From NCBI GenBank assembly GCA_964420035.1, contig CAYQQR010000009.1, positions 1 to 64,000 of the forward strand: 64,000 bases of DNA. Reading direction: 5' to 3'. The translations under genes and the position numbers were made by a program. Shown piece by piece: positions 1 to 7,904 of the stretch. Origin of the DNA: CAYQQR01 sp964420035. Lineage in GTDB: Bacteria; Bacteroidota; Bacteroidia; Bacteroidales; SM23-62. The notes beneath the pieces were generated by a model. The model did no database searches. It worked only from the letters and a program-made list of their open reading frames with translations, and had not been told where the DNA came from. The number at the start of each line of letters is the position of its first letter. The stretch's first letter is position 1.

Positions 1-27
1 GTAAATATTTGTTTTTATCTTAGAATA

Positions 28-57
28 CCGTCAGGCAGGCTGAATCCTGAATCCTTA
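28..57. repeat. Interspersed GTCAGGCAGG / CTGAATCC repeat
   Basis: Half of the CCTGCCTGCCGTCAGGCAGG palindrome followed by two CTGAATCC-like units. The same composite, with its full palindrome, recurs at 17767-17800, and related forms lie at 3631-3651 and 27006-27024. It sits directly upstream of the first gene. The function is unknown; it looks like a dispersed intergenic repeat. Confidence 0.6.
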
Positions 58-62
58 AAAAG

Positions 63-425
63 ATGCATAAAACCAACCTATACTTCGCTATCTTCCTCAT
101 ACTCGCCGGATTATTCGGGTTTTTGGCCCGTTTTGCCGAAGTGGGAGACTTCCAGTTCACTGCCTTGATCCCTGCAGGTTTTGGATTAATCCTATTGTTT
201 CTGTCCCCGGGAATGAAGAAGGAAAATCCTTATGTTTCGCATATGGTGGTGCTCGTCACTGCCATTGTCGGCGTATTGATGATCTTTATGCTGATCCGTG
301 CCTGGATGAACCAGCAGGGGTTCGACAGGCGGATCATTATATTTGCAGTCATCCTGATCGGTTCTGTCATTGCTATGGCCCGGTATATCCGGTATTTTAT
401 CCGGCGAAGAAAATCAGGGGAATAA
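63..425 (+). CDS. Small integral membrane protein of unknown function
   Basis: A 120-residue, strongly hydrophobic protein with about four predicted membrane segments (roughly residues 5-23, 30-48, 58-78 and 89-107) and a very basic tail (YFIRRRKSGE), which by the positive-inside rule should be cytoplasmic. There is no signal peptide apart from the first membrane segment and no catalytic motif. The ATG at 63 is the first in-frame start. The next gene lies 140 bp downstream behind a repeat-like AT-rich spacer, so the two are probably transcribed separately. I do not recognise a named family. Confidence 0.7.
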   Translation: MHKTNLYFAIFLILAGLFGFLARFAEVGDFQFTALIPAGFGLILLFLSPGMKKENPYVSHMVVLVTAIVGVLMIFMLIRAWMNQQGFDRRIIIFAVILIGSVIAMARYIRYFIRRRKSGE

Positions 426-566
426 GGTTTTAAGGTTATAAGGTATTTGTTGATGTTTGTGGTAATTGGCGGTTATTTATTGTCCATCACTATTTGGCTC
501 TTAAGCTTTTATGCTCTTCAGCATAATCAAGATTACTATTTTTAACCAATAATAATCTTAATCACG

Positions 567-1352
567 ATGAAAACACTTACATTCATTATAGTTTCACTTA
601 TTTTCATTTTCCCGGTTTTTGCGCAACAGGAAACTATACTGACCGACGATCAGATTATCGGGCTTTACAAGGGTTTGCGCGTAGCGGACGTATCCGACGG
701 CATGGATTTGACTGGATTGCCGGACCGCGGGTTGATGGATCCGAAGATCGAAGCTTTATGGAAAGACATCGATGATTTCTCACATCAATTCCGCGGGATA
801 GCCCTGACGGTCCGCTACGTTCCCACGAATAAGGTGTTCCCCACGGGATTGAGTGATGAAGAATATAAGCAATGGAGAAACCAGTGGTACGGTCAGTTAT
901 CACCCGAACCCTTTGTTGACAGTATCAAACCGGGAAGCGTCGTGGTTATTGACAACCAGGGAGATGGGGATACCGGTACCACGGGTTCCTTCAACTCTTT
1001 GATCTGGACCCAAAAAGGAATGGTCGGATTGGTTTCGGCAGGAGGGGTAAGGGACACCGACGAGATCATCAAACAGAAGATCCCGGTTTATATGGAAATT
1101 GCCAAACGGGGCAGGGGGATCCGTCCGGGGAGAAATGAAGTGGAATCCGTCGATCAGCCGGTAGTGGTCGGGGGCGTATTGGTCCATCCCGGGGATGTTG
1201 TCGTTGCCGACGGTGACGGTGTGATCGTGGTCCCCCGCCGTCATGCAGCAAAAGTTGCTGAAGCCGCCCATGAGGTACTTGGGTCTGATAGGGAATCCAG
1301 AAGGAGGTTGTATGAGGAATTGGGGATTCCACTGGATTTTACTGTAGAATGA
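567..1352 (+). CDS. RraA-like / HMG aldolase-fold protein with signal peptide
   Basis: The N-terminus (residues 1-19, hydrophobic core then VFAQQ) is a typical signal peptide, so the product should be periplasmic. The rest matches the RraA / 4-hydroxy-4-methyl-2-oxoglutarate aldolase fold: the ADVSDGMD segment near residue 41, the glycine-rich GGVRDTDE segment near residue 156 that carries the Arg-Asp pair used for metal and substrate binding in class II aldolases, and VVVADGDGVIVVP near 213. At 261 residues it is longer than cytosolic RraA (about 160) because of the leader and an insert near 60-120. Family members include pyruvate aldolases and RNase E regulators; export argues against the RNase E role. 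The substrate is not known. Confidence 0.75.
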   Translation: MKTLTFIIVSLIFIFPVFAQQETILTDDQIIGLYKGLRVADVSDGMDLTGLPDRGLMDPKIEALWKDIDDFSHQFRGIALTVRYVPTNKVFPTGLSDEEYKQWRNQWYGQLSPEPFVDSIKPGSVVVIDNQGDGDTGTTGSFNSLIWTQKGMVGLVSAGGVRDTDEIIKQKIPVYMEIAKRGRGIRPGRNEVESVDQPVVVGGVLVHPGDVVVADGDGVIVVPRRHAAKVAEAAHEVLGSDRESRRRLYEELGIPLDFTVE

Positions 1353-1357
1353 AGAGT

Positions 1358-1431
1358 GTAATTGGTGGTAATTTGTTGATATTTATGGAAATTTATTGTG
1401 CAACCAATTACAACCAATTACCATAAATATC
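1358..1431. repeat. AT-rich inverted repeat (GATATTTATGG / CCATAAATATC)
   Basis: Perfect 11-bp inverted arms at 1378-1388 and 1421-1431, flanked on the left by GTAATTGGTGGTAATTT and on the right by two CAACCAATTA units. The units resemble the 10-bp CCATAAATAA array before cysN. It fills the space between the RraA-like gene and the next gene. It could fold as a hairpin, but there is no T-run after it. Confidence 0.6.
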
Positions 1432-1438
1432 TTTTACA

Positions 1439-2137
1439 ATGGAATCAAAAAGACACAGTGGACGGCTCATTTTGGGCATTGTGCTAATATTCCTCGGACT
1501 GGCATTTATCGGAAGGAATGTCGGGATATTTCCCTTTCCCCTCAGGAGCATCCTTTTTTCCTGGCAGATGATATTGATCGTGCTGGGGATTATTTTTCTG
1601 TCTTCGACCGATAACAAAGGTACCGGGTACATCCTGCTGGCCATTGGCGGATTCTTCCTGATCCCGGAAATATGGGATGTACCGGTTAGCTGGGGGCGTT
1701 TATTCTGGCCCGTCTTGCTTATTGTCATGGGCTTGGTTATCCTTTTGAGGATAGGAACCCGTACACAGGTACCTGCAGATGTATCCGAAACCGATTTTAT
1801 TGATGATACTGCTGTATTTGGAGGAGGGGACCGGGTATTAACCTCCGGAAATTTCAGAGGTGGTAAGATCACGGCTATTTTTGGCGGTTCAAAATTTGAT
1901 CTCTCTAAAGCTGAATTGGCAAAGGGCAGCAACATACTGGATGTGGTTGCCTTATTTGGCGGCACAAAGCTTATCGTGCCCAGCAATTGGGTCGTGAAAG
2001 TCCGGGTAACTTCAATTCTGGGTGGTTTTTCCGATAAACGTAAACTGAGTTCCGAAGAACCCAGGGACCCTGACAGGACTTTAGTCATTAAAGGAATAGC
2101 AATGTTTGGCGGCGGGGATGTCGTGAATTACGGTTGA
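1439..2137 (+). CDS. LiaF-like membrane protein with DUF5668-type N-terminus
   Basis: A 232-residue protein. The first half has about four short membrane helices (around residues 9-25, 34-52, 57-75 and 80-100), as in DUF5668 proteins. The second half (from about 118) is a soluble repeated beta structure marked by recurring FGG motifs (VFGGGD, IFGGSK, LFGGTK, MFGGGD), the hallmark of LiaF-like C-terminal domains. In Firmicutes LiaF restrains the LiaRS cell-envelope stress system. No histidine kinase or regulator lies next to it here, so a role in envelope stress is only inferred. The repeat-rich leader upstream has no obvious ribosome-binding site, which is usual in this phylum. Confidence 0.75.
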   Translation: MESKRHSGRLILGIVLIFLGLAFIGRNVGIFPFPLRSILFSWQMILIVLGIIFLSSTDNKGTGYILLAIGGFFLIPEIWDVPVSWGRLFWPVLLIVMGLVILLRIGTRTQVPADVSETDFIDDTAVFGGGDRVLTSGNFRGGKITAIFGGSKFDLSKAELAKGSNILDVVALFGGTKLIVPSNWVVKVRVTSILGGFSDKRKLSSEEPRDPDRTLVIKGIAMFGGGDVVNYG

Positions 2138-2236
2138 GATTATGTCTCGTCCTGTATCGTAAACAACAGCCTTCCTGCATTGGCCGGATTGGCAAATCTT
2201 CATTACTTTTAGCCAACATCAATCGGTCCTCATCCT

Positions 2237-3586
2237 ATGTCAAAAAGATCTATTAAACGTAGAGATTTTATTCGTCAGAATGCTTTGCTGGGTGCGGGAA
2301 TGGTATTGGCACCCCAATTTGCCGGTAGGCTTAATTTAAAAAAGAAAAGAACCATAACACTCGGTTTTATAGGGGTGGGCGGAAGAGGTACCTGGCTGCT
2401 GCGTTTAGCTCTTCAGCATTCGGGAGTGAAGCTAAGCGCCCTGTGCGATATCAACCGGAAGGCTGCCCGGAATGCCGCGGCTATCATTAAGGAGCACGGC
2501 CGGGAAGGCCCGGAGCTATATACAGCGGGCGAGCATGATTATGAAAACCTGGTACGCCGGGAAGACCTGGATGCAGTGGTGATCGCCACACCCTGGATAT
2601 GGCACGCTCCCATGGCCATTGCGGCCATGGAGGCGGGTAAATATGCCGGTGTGGAAGTGCCGGCTGCACTGACCCTGCAGGAGTGCTGGGACCTGGTGAA
2701 TGTCTCCGAGCAGACCAAAATGCCCTGTATGATGCTGGAAAATGTATGCTACAGGAGGGATGTCATGGCCATTCTGAATATGGTACGTCAGGGACTGTTT
2801 GGGGAACTTTCGCATATGCAGTGCGGATACCAGCACGATCTCCGCGAAGTCAAGTTCAATCCCGGTGTGAAATTCGGACAGGGAGCAATAGGCGAGGCCC
2901 GCTGGCGGACCGGGCATTCCATTTACAGGAACGGAGATCTGTATCCAACCCACGGTCTTGGTCCCGTGGCTACCATGTTGAACATTAACCGCGGGAACAG
3001 GATGCTGAACCTGACCTCTATGGCTACCCAATCGAGGGGCTTACATAAGTTTATTTCAGATCATGCCGGGGAAGATCATCCCAACGCGGATATTCAATTC
3101 AAATTGGGTGATGTGGTCAGTACCCTGATACAAACTGCCGGAGGACAAACCATTCTCATTACCCATGATACCAATTTACCCAGACCCTATTCATTGGGCT
3201 TCAGGGTACAGGGAACAGGAGGGGTATGGATGGTTGACGGGAACCAGATCTACCTGGAAGGACATGCCAAAGAAGAGCACCGGTGGGAAAAGGCCACACC
3301 GTGGCTGCAACGATACGATCATCCCTTATGGAAAAAATATGGGGACCGGGCCGCCGGTTCCGGTCATGGCGGTATGGATTTCTTTGTTATGAACGCTTTC
3401 ATCGAATCTGTTAAAAGAGGGGTATCGACGCCTCTTGATGTTTATGATGCAGCCAGTTGGAGTGTCGTATCCCATCTGTCGGAACAATCCATAAGCCGTG
3501 GAGGAGAAGTGCAATCAATTCCCGACTTCACCCGCGGTCGCTGGATGAAACGCGGACCCGTCTTCGCCCTGAACGATGAATTTTAA
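2237..3586 (+). CDS. GH109 exported alpha-N-acetylgalactosaminidase (Gfo/Idh/MocA fold)
   Basis: A 449-residue Gfo/Idh/MocA-fold enzyme with a twin-arginine leader (KRRDFIRQN, then a hydrophobic stretch to about residue 30). A Rossmann motif, GFIGVGGRGT, near residue 44 binds NAD. The body closely follows GH109 alpha-N-acetylgalactosaminidases as I remember Elizabethkingia NagA: TPWIWHAP, ENVCYRRDVMAILNMVR, GYQHDLRE, YPTHGLGP with the catalytic His, INRGNRM, GHGGMDFF, IPDFT and a C-terminal ALNDEF. GH109 enzymes remove terminal alpha-GalNAc by an NAD-dependent redox mechanism. Folding with cofactor before Tat export fits the leader. It opens an apparent operon with a symporter, nucleotidyltransferase and sugar kinase. 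Exact substrate preference is inferred; an oxidoreductase role is the alternative. Confidence 0.88.
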   Translation: MSKRSIKRRDFIRQNALLGAGMVLAPQFAGRLNLKKKRTITLGFIGVGGRGTWLLRLALQHSGVKLSALCDINRKAARNAAAIIKEHGREGPELYTAGEHDYENLVRREDLDAVVIATPWIWHAPMAIAAMEAGKYAGVEVPAALTLQECWDLVNVSEQTKMPCMMLENVCYRRDVMAILNMVRQGLFGELSHMQCGYQHDLREVKFNPGVKFGQGAIGEARWRTGHSIYRNGDLYPTHGLGPVATMLNINRGNRMLNLTSMATQSRGLHKFISDHAGEDHPNADIQFKLGDVVSTLIQTAGGQTILITHDTNLPRPYSLGFRVQGTGGVWMVDGNQIYLEGHAKEEHRWEKATPWLQRYDHPLWKKYGDRAAGSGHGGMDFFVMNAFIESVKRGVSTPLDVYDAASWSVVSHLSEQSISRGGEVQSIPDFTRGRWMKRGPVFALNDEF

Positions 3587-3630
3587 GTTCTGTCATGCAA
3601 TGAATAATCCTCAATCCGCAATCAGTAATC

Positions 3631-3651
3631 CCTGCCTGCACGGCAGGCAGG
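3631..3651. repeat. Perfect CCTGCCTGC-ACG-GCAGGCAGG palindrome
   Basis: Perfect 9-bp inverted arms (3631-3639 and 3643-3651) around a 3-base loop, between the GH109 gene and the symporter gene. There is no T-run, so it is not a classical terminator. It belongs to the dispersed palindrome family also seen at 28-57, 17767-17786 and 27006-27024. Confidence 0.8.
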
Positions 3652-3669
3652 CGTAATTCGCAATTTCAG

Positions 3670-5463
3670 ATGCTTTTCCAACAAATCGACTGGCTGATCA
3701 TCGCATCCTATTTCCTGGTTTCCCTGACCATTGGTGTTGTGGTTGCCCGAAGGGCCGGGAAGGATTCGACGGAATTCTTTGCTGCAGGCAAGGGGATGCC
3801 CTGGTGGTTGCTCGGGATTTCCATGGTTGCCACCACCTTTTCAACGGATACGCCCAACCTGGTTTCCGATATTGTCCGGCAGCACGGGGTTTCGGGTAAC
3901 TGGCTCTGGTGGGCTTTTTTGTTGACCGGTATGCTCACCGTATTCGTTTATGCCAAGCTGTGGAAGCGTTCTGAAATACTCACCGACATAGAATTTTACG
4001 AGCTGAGGTACAGCGGAAGGGGTGCTGCCTTTCTCCGGGGATTCCGGGCCCTGTACCTGGGATTCTTTTTCAACGTGGTTATCATGGCTACCGTATCCCT
4101 CGCCGCCATTAAGATAGGAAGTGTCTTACTCGGATTGAAGCCCCTGGAGACCATCCTGATGGGAAGTTTGATTACCGTGGTGTATAGTGTTTTAGGTGGT
4201 CTGAGGGGTGTTTTGTTTACCGACTTTGTTCAGTTTTTCATGTCCATAGGGGGTGGTATCGCTGCTGCAATAGTCGCGATAAATCACCCGGACGTTGGCG
4301 GTTTGGGCGAATTGCTGGGGCATGAAGCGGTGCGACCCAGATTATCCGTTCTGCCTTCTTTTGATGATCCTACCCTTCTTTGGTCCGTATTCCTTATCCC
4401 CATCATGGTGCAATGGTGGAGCGTATGGTATCCCGGAGCCGAACCGGGTGGCGGAGGATACATTGCACAGCGAATGCTTTCTGCAAAAAATGAAAAGCAT
4501 GCGGTGGGTGCCGTTTTTCTTTTCAACTTTGCCCATTACGCCATTCGTCCCTGGCCCTGGATCATTGTTGCCCTGGCGTCTATCATTGTTTTCCCCGACC
4601 TGCAAGCCCTGACGGAAGCTTTTCCGGCTTCGGCAGGGGTGGTCAAGCACGACCTGGCTTATCCGGCTATGCTGACTTTCATGCCGGCAGGTCTTTTGGG
4701 ATTGGTGGTGGCTTCTTTAATTGCAGCATACATGTCGACCATCTCCACCCACCTGAACTGGGGCTCCTCATATATCGTTCACGATTTTTACAGGCGTTTT
4801 GTAAAGCCGGATAGCACGGAAAAACACCTGGTAGCCGTTGGCCGTATTTCCACGGTATTGCTGATGATCGTAGCCGGTATACTGGCGCTTTTGATGAAAA
4901 ATGCCCTGGACAGTTTCCAGATACTCCTGCAGATTGGTGCAGGGACGGGACTGATATTCATCCTGCGCTGGTTTTGGTGGCGCATCAATTCCTGGAGTGA
5001 GATCACCGCTATGGTTGTCTCCTTCCTGGTGGCTGTCTATTTCCAATTCGTTCATGAAAATATCGGCCTGGATCCCATCAATCCATCCCTCAGACTGGTG
5101 ATCGGCGTGTTTTTTACAAGCTTGTGCTGGCTTACGGTTGCCTTGCTTACCAGACCGGCAAAGATTGAGGTCCTGGAGTCTTTTTACAGGAAGGTTCAGC
5201 CCGGCGGACCGGGCTGGAAAAAATTGCTTGATATCCTTGAGCAGCAGGGCAGGGGAATCAAAGCGGAAAAAGCCAGGCAATGGGATGTTCCCACCGGCAT
5301 GCTCGGTATGTTTCTCGGCTGCACCGGGATATACAGTGCCTTATTTGCCATTGGCTATTGGATTTATGGCGATATGGGTTTGGGCATATTACTGACAGTG
5401 CTATCTTTGCTTTCTTTCGGATTACTGATCAGGGTAGGGCCAAAATTCAGAATCATCTCATAA
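3670..5463 (+). CDS. Sodium:solute symporter family transporter (SSS/SLC5 type)
   Basis: A 597-residue polytopic inner-membrane protein with about 13-14 hydrophobic helices. It starts WLIIASYFLVSLTIGV and contains SSS features such as FFAAGKGMPWWLLGISM near residue 35, TDFVQFFMSIGGGIAAA near 180, and MSTISTHLNWGSSYIVHDFY near 357, which resembles the sodium-site helix 8 of SLC5/LeuT-fold carriers. Family members couple sodium entry to uptake of sugars, sialic acid or other solutes. Lying between a GH109 gene and sugar-activating enzymes, it is the likely importer of the released amino sugar. That substrate is inferred from context, not from residues. The start is the first ATG after the palindromic spacer; the next gene begins 7 bp after its stop. 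Confidence 0.88.
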   Translation: MLFQQIDWLIIASYFLVSLTIGVVVARRAGKDSTEFFAAGKGMPWWLLGISMVATTFSTDTPNLVSDIVRQHGVSGNWLWWAFLLTGMLTVFVYAKLWKRSEILTDIEFYELRYSGRGAAFLRGFRALYLGFFFNVVIMATVSLAAIKIGSVLLGLKPLETILMGSLITVVYSVLGGLRGVLFTDFVQFFMSIGGGIAAAIVAINHPDVGGLGELLGHEAVRPRLSVLPSFDDPTLLWSVFLIPIMVQWWSVWYPGAEPGGGGYIAQRMLSAKNEKHAVGAVFLFNFAHYAIRPWPWIIVALASIIVFPDLQALTEAFPASAGVVKHDLAYPAMLTFMPAGLLGLVVASLIAAYMSTISTHLNWGSSYIVHDFYRRFVKPDSTEKHLVAVGRISTVLLMIVAGILALLMKNALDSFQILLQIGAGTGLIFILRWFWWRINSWSEITAMVVSFLVAVYFQFVHENIGLDPINPSLRLVIGVFFTSLCWLTVALLTRPAKIEVLESFYRKVQPGGPGWKKLLDILEQQGRGIKAEKARQWDVPTGMLGMFLGCTGIYSALFAIGYWIYGDMGLGILLTVLSLLSFGLLIRVGPKFRIIS

Positions 5464-5470
5464 GCTTAAA

Positions 5471-6382
5471 ATGATGAAACCAACTTTGTTAATCCTCGCC
5501 GCGGGTATGGGCAGCAGATACGGCGGACTGAAACAACTGGACCAATTAGGACCCAACGGGGAAGCCATCATCGATTATTCAATGTATGATGCCATAAGGG
5601 CAGGTTTCGGAAAAATCGTTTTTGTGGTTCGTCCGGAGATTGAAGAAGCCACGCGTAAAGCTTTTGAACCAAAGCTCAAAGGAAGGGTTGATATTGATTT
5701 CGTCTACCAGGAACTGGACCTGGTGCCGGAAGGAATATCTTACAATCCTGAAAGAAAAAAGCCCTGGGGAACGGCACATGCCGTTTGGGTTGCACGGGAA
5801 GCCGTCCATGACCCCTTCCTGGTTATCAACGCGGACGATTTCTATGGCCCTGAAGCTTATAAGAATGCAGGTGAGTACCTGATGCAGGCCCCGGAACCGG
5901 AAAATACCGATTATTGCATGATCGGTTATAAAGTTTCAGAAACCCTATCGGAACACGGAGTAGTTTCCAGGGGCATATGTGAATCCGATCCGGATCATTA
6001 CCTGACCGCGGTGGTTGAACGTACCGATATCAAGCGATCCAACGGGACCATTGTCTATATTGATAATGAAGGGCAGGAGATGGAGCTGGAGGAAGATGTA
6101 CTGGTTTCCATGAACATCTGGGGATTCAAACCCAGTATTTTCCCCTTTCTTACAACCCATTTTACAGAATTTATAAAGCAAAATGCCGATAAAATTAAAG
6201 CAGAATTTTATATCCCGACCATCATCAATGAGTTGGTGAGAAAAGACCAGGCCAGGGTGAAAATACTTCCCACCCATGACCAGTGGTTCGGGGTAACCTA
6301 CCGCGAAGATAAAGTTCAGGCTGAACAGAAACTGAGAAAACTGATCGACCGGGGTGTGTACCCGGGTAAATTATGGGCCTGA
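5471..6382 (+). CDS. Sugar-1-phosphate nucleotidyltransferase-like protein
   Basis: A 303-residue cytoplasmic protein with the nucleotidyltransferase signature at its N-terminus (LILAAGMGSRYGGLKQL, residues 6-22; the GxGxR..KxL pattern binds NTP) and the metal/sugar-binding LVINADDFYG near residue 117. PWGTAHAVW near 97 matches the substrate loop of GlmU/RmlA-type enzymes. It lacks the left-handed helix acetyltransferase domain of GlmU. It lies 3 bp upstream of an aminoglycoside-kinase-fold sugar kinase, and the pair probably acts in sequence: kinase makes HexNAc-1-phosphate, this enzyme makes the UDP-sugar. The nucleotide and sugar are inferred from this pairing. Confidence 0.82.
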   Translation: MMKPTLLILAAGMGSRYGGLKQLDQLGPNGEAIIDYSMYDAIRAGFGKIVFVVRPEIEEATRKAFEPKLKGRVDIDFVYQELDLVPEGISYNPERKKPWGTAHAVWVAREAVHDPFLVINADDFYGPEAYKNAGEYLMQAPEPENTDYCMIGYKVSETLSEHGVVSRGICESDPDHYLTAVVERTDIKRSNGTIVYIDNEGQEMELEEDVLVSMNIWGFKPSIFPFLTTHFTEFIKQNADKIKAEFYIPTIINELVRKDQARVKILPTHDQWFGVTYREDKVQAEQKLRKLIDRGVYPGKLWA

Positions 6383-6385
6383 TCC

Positions 6386-7456
6386 ATGCACGGAATTGCA
6401 GAAATATTCCGCAATTTTATTCCCCGCGTCACAAAGCCCGAAATACAGGCGATGGAAGGGGGCAAGATACATCAAACCTACCTCATCACCCTGCCGGAGC
6501 AAGATCAAAGTTACATTCTGCAAAAGATCAACACCCGCGTATTTAAGGATCCCGCTGCACTCATGTATAATTACAGTCTGCTGTATGAACATCTGAAGAA
6601 AAAGGGGCGGCAGGACCTCATACCCGGGATTGTACCTTCAACAAAGGGTGGCATGTTCTTGGAAGACAAGGGCGATCTTTGGAGACTGTTCGAATATATT
6701 CCCGGGACCATTGCTCATGAAAGGGTTGACCGGCCCGGATTGGCGGAAAAAGCCGCCTGCACATTCGGAAGACTGATCCGGTATCTCTCCGGTCTTGATC
6801 CGAAGGAATTTAAGCTGACCATACCCGGATTCCATGATCTCGGTCTGAGGTACCGGGAACTGGAAAAAGCAGCGGACCGGGACAGGACACACCGCCTGCA
6901 TGAAGCATCCGGAATGCTTGACCGGATTGAGGAGAACAAGGATATTTTATTGAAGTATAACAAATTGGTAACCAGTCATTTGTTGCCACTCAGACTGGTG
7001 CATCATGACGCGAAGATCAGTAATATCCTCTTTGACAGGAAAACAGGGAAAGCCATGAAGGTCCTGGACCTGGATACCGTGATGCCGGGAACCCTTCTTT
7101 CAGACTTCGGGGATATGGTGCGCGGCTTTGCCTGTTCGGTACCTGAAGATGAAATGGCGGGTGATGAAGTGTTTCTTGAAACCGGGATTTTTTCTGAGAT
7201 CGTAAAGGGATATACCGGGGCACTCGGGGACATTATGGCTTCTTCCGAAATGGAAAACCTCCTGTTCGGCGCTAAAATGATGATCTACATGCAGGCCATC
7301 CGGTACCTGACCGATTTCCTGGAAGGAGATGTTTATTATAAGACCGATTACCCGGATCAGAACCTCCATCGCTGTAAGAACCAGATGAATCTTTTAGGAT
7401 CCCTGCTAAACCAAGAGTGTGAATTGAAATCCCTATTTTTATCTGAAAATATCTGA
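6386..7456 (+). CDS. NahK-like N-acetylhexosamine 1-kinase (APH fold)
   Basis: A 356-residue aminoglycoside-phosphotransferase-fold kinase. The catalytic loop LVHHDAKISNILFD (near residue 209; Asp as base, Asn for metal) and the following VLDLDTVMPG (DxD-type metal-binding segment, near 230) are intact, as is FGDMVRGFACS. The N-terminal IHQTYLI..YILQKIN segment supplies the ATP-binding lysine region. This pattern matches NahK of Bifidobacterium, which phosphorylates GlcNAc or GalNAc at C1, rather than antibiotic kinases. It lies 3 bp after the nucleotidyltransferase and downstream of GH109 and a symporter, which supports GalNAc as substrate. Choline- or homoserine-kinase activities are less likely alternatives. 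Confidence 0.82.
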   Translation: MHGIAEIFRNFIPRVTKPEIQAMEGGKIHQTYLITLPEQDQSYILQKINTRVFKDPAALMYNYSLLYEHLKKKGRQDLIPGIVPSTKGGMFLEDKGDLWRLFEYIPGTIAHERVDRPGLAEKAACTFGRLIRYLSGLDPKEFKLTIPGFHDLGLRYRELEKAADRDRTHRLHEASGMLDRIEENKDILLKYNKLVTSHLLPLRLVHHDAKISNILFDRKTGKAMKVLDLDTVMPGTLLSDFGDMVRGFACSVPEDEMAGDEVFLETGIFSEIVKGYTGALGDIMASSEMENLLFGAKMMIYMQAIRYLTDFLEGDVYYKTDYPDQNLHRCKNQMNLLGSLLNQECELKSLFLSENI

Positions 7457-7458
7457 CC

Positions 7459-7695
7459 ATGGGATTATTTAACCGTAAAAAGAAATCAAAACTAGCATTC
7501 AGGGATCTTGACGGCCGGGAGCTGAAAGCCGGTGATATGGTCCTTTCCCTGCGCTATGACATGGGTAAATGCAGGATCATTAAAGCCCCGACCGGGTACG
7601 TTTACCTGTCGGTGGAATCGGGTAAGGAAGTGGATTGGTCCAGGATGGTGGACGCCTCGACGGGTTACCAGAAAGTCAGGAAAATAAATGATTAA
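7459..7695 (+). CDS. Small conserved hypothetical protein (78 aa)
   Basis: A 78-residue basic soluble protein starting 2 bp after the kinase stop, so almost certainly cotranscribed with it. It begins with a lysine-rich stretch (NRKKKSK), followed by what looks like a small beta-rich domain (LKAGDMVLSLRYDMGKCRII, GYVYLSVESGKEVDWSRMVDA). I recognise no family. Its place at the end of the amino-sugar operon may be incidental. Confidence 0.65.
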   Translation: MGLFNRKKKSKLAFRDLDGRELKAGDMVLSLRYDMGKCRIIKAPTGYVYLSVESGKEVDWSRMVDASTGYQKVRKIND

Positions 7696-7703
7696 TTCAT
7701 AAA

Positions 7704-7904
7704 ATGGATCCTGAATGGGTTGCGGTGCGGGAAACGGTTTTAACGGGGCCGAGGGGGGGAAACCCCGGTAAAAAAGGAAAGCAGTATATACACGGGAACA
7801 ACGGCACGAAAGAACTGCTGGAACCCATAGACGGAACGACCATAGAGGCAGGGGATCTTTTCGTGATCGAGACGCCCGGGGGAGGAGGTTTCGGAACTAA
7901 ATAG
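7704..7904 (+). pseudogene. C-terminal remnant of hydantoinase B / 5-oxoprolinase
   Basis: The 66-codon frame reads like only the last 50-60 residues of a HyuB/5-oxoprolinase-type protein: a glycine-rich GPRGGNPGKKGKQY segment, then IDGTTIEAGDLFVIETPGGGGFG, which is the characteristic end of that family (normally over 500 residues). No other part of the gene is visible upstream, where the 78-residue gene ends 8 bp before it. It overlaps the stop region of the convergent barrel gene. The likeliest reading is debris of a deleted gene; a functional mini-protein is possible but unsupported. Confidence 0.6.

Noticed and set aside
1408..2088. 226-codon frame antisense to the LiaF-like gene
   Set aside because: The plus-strand frame has clear membrane helices and FGG repeats; the antisense translation is low-complexity and unlike a protein family.
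6386..7456. Aminoglycoside resistance kinase
   Set aside because: The fold is shared, but the segments around the catalytic loop and the operon context match NahK-type sugar kinases.
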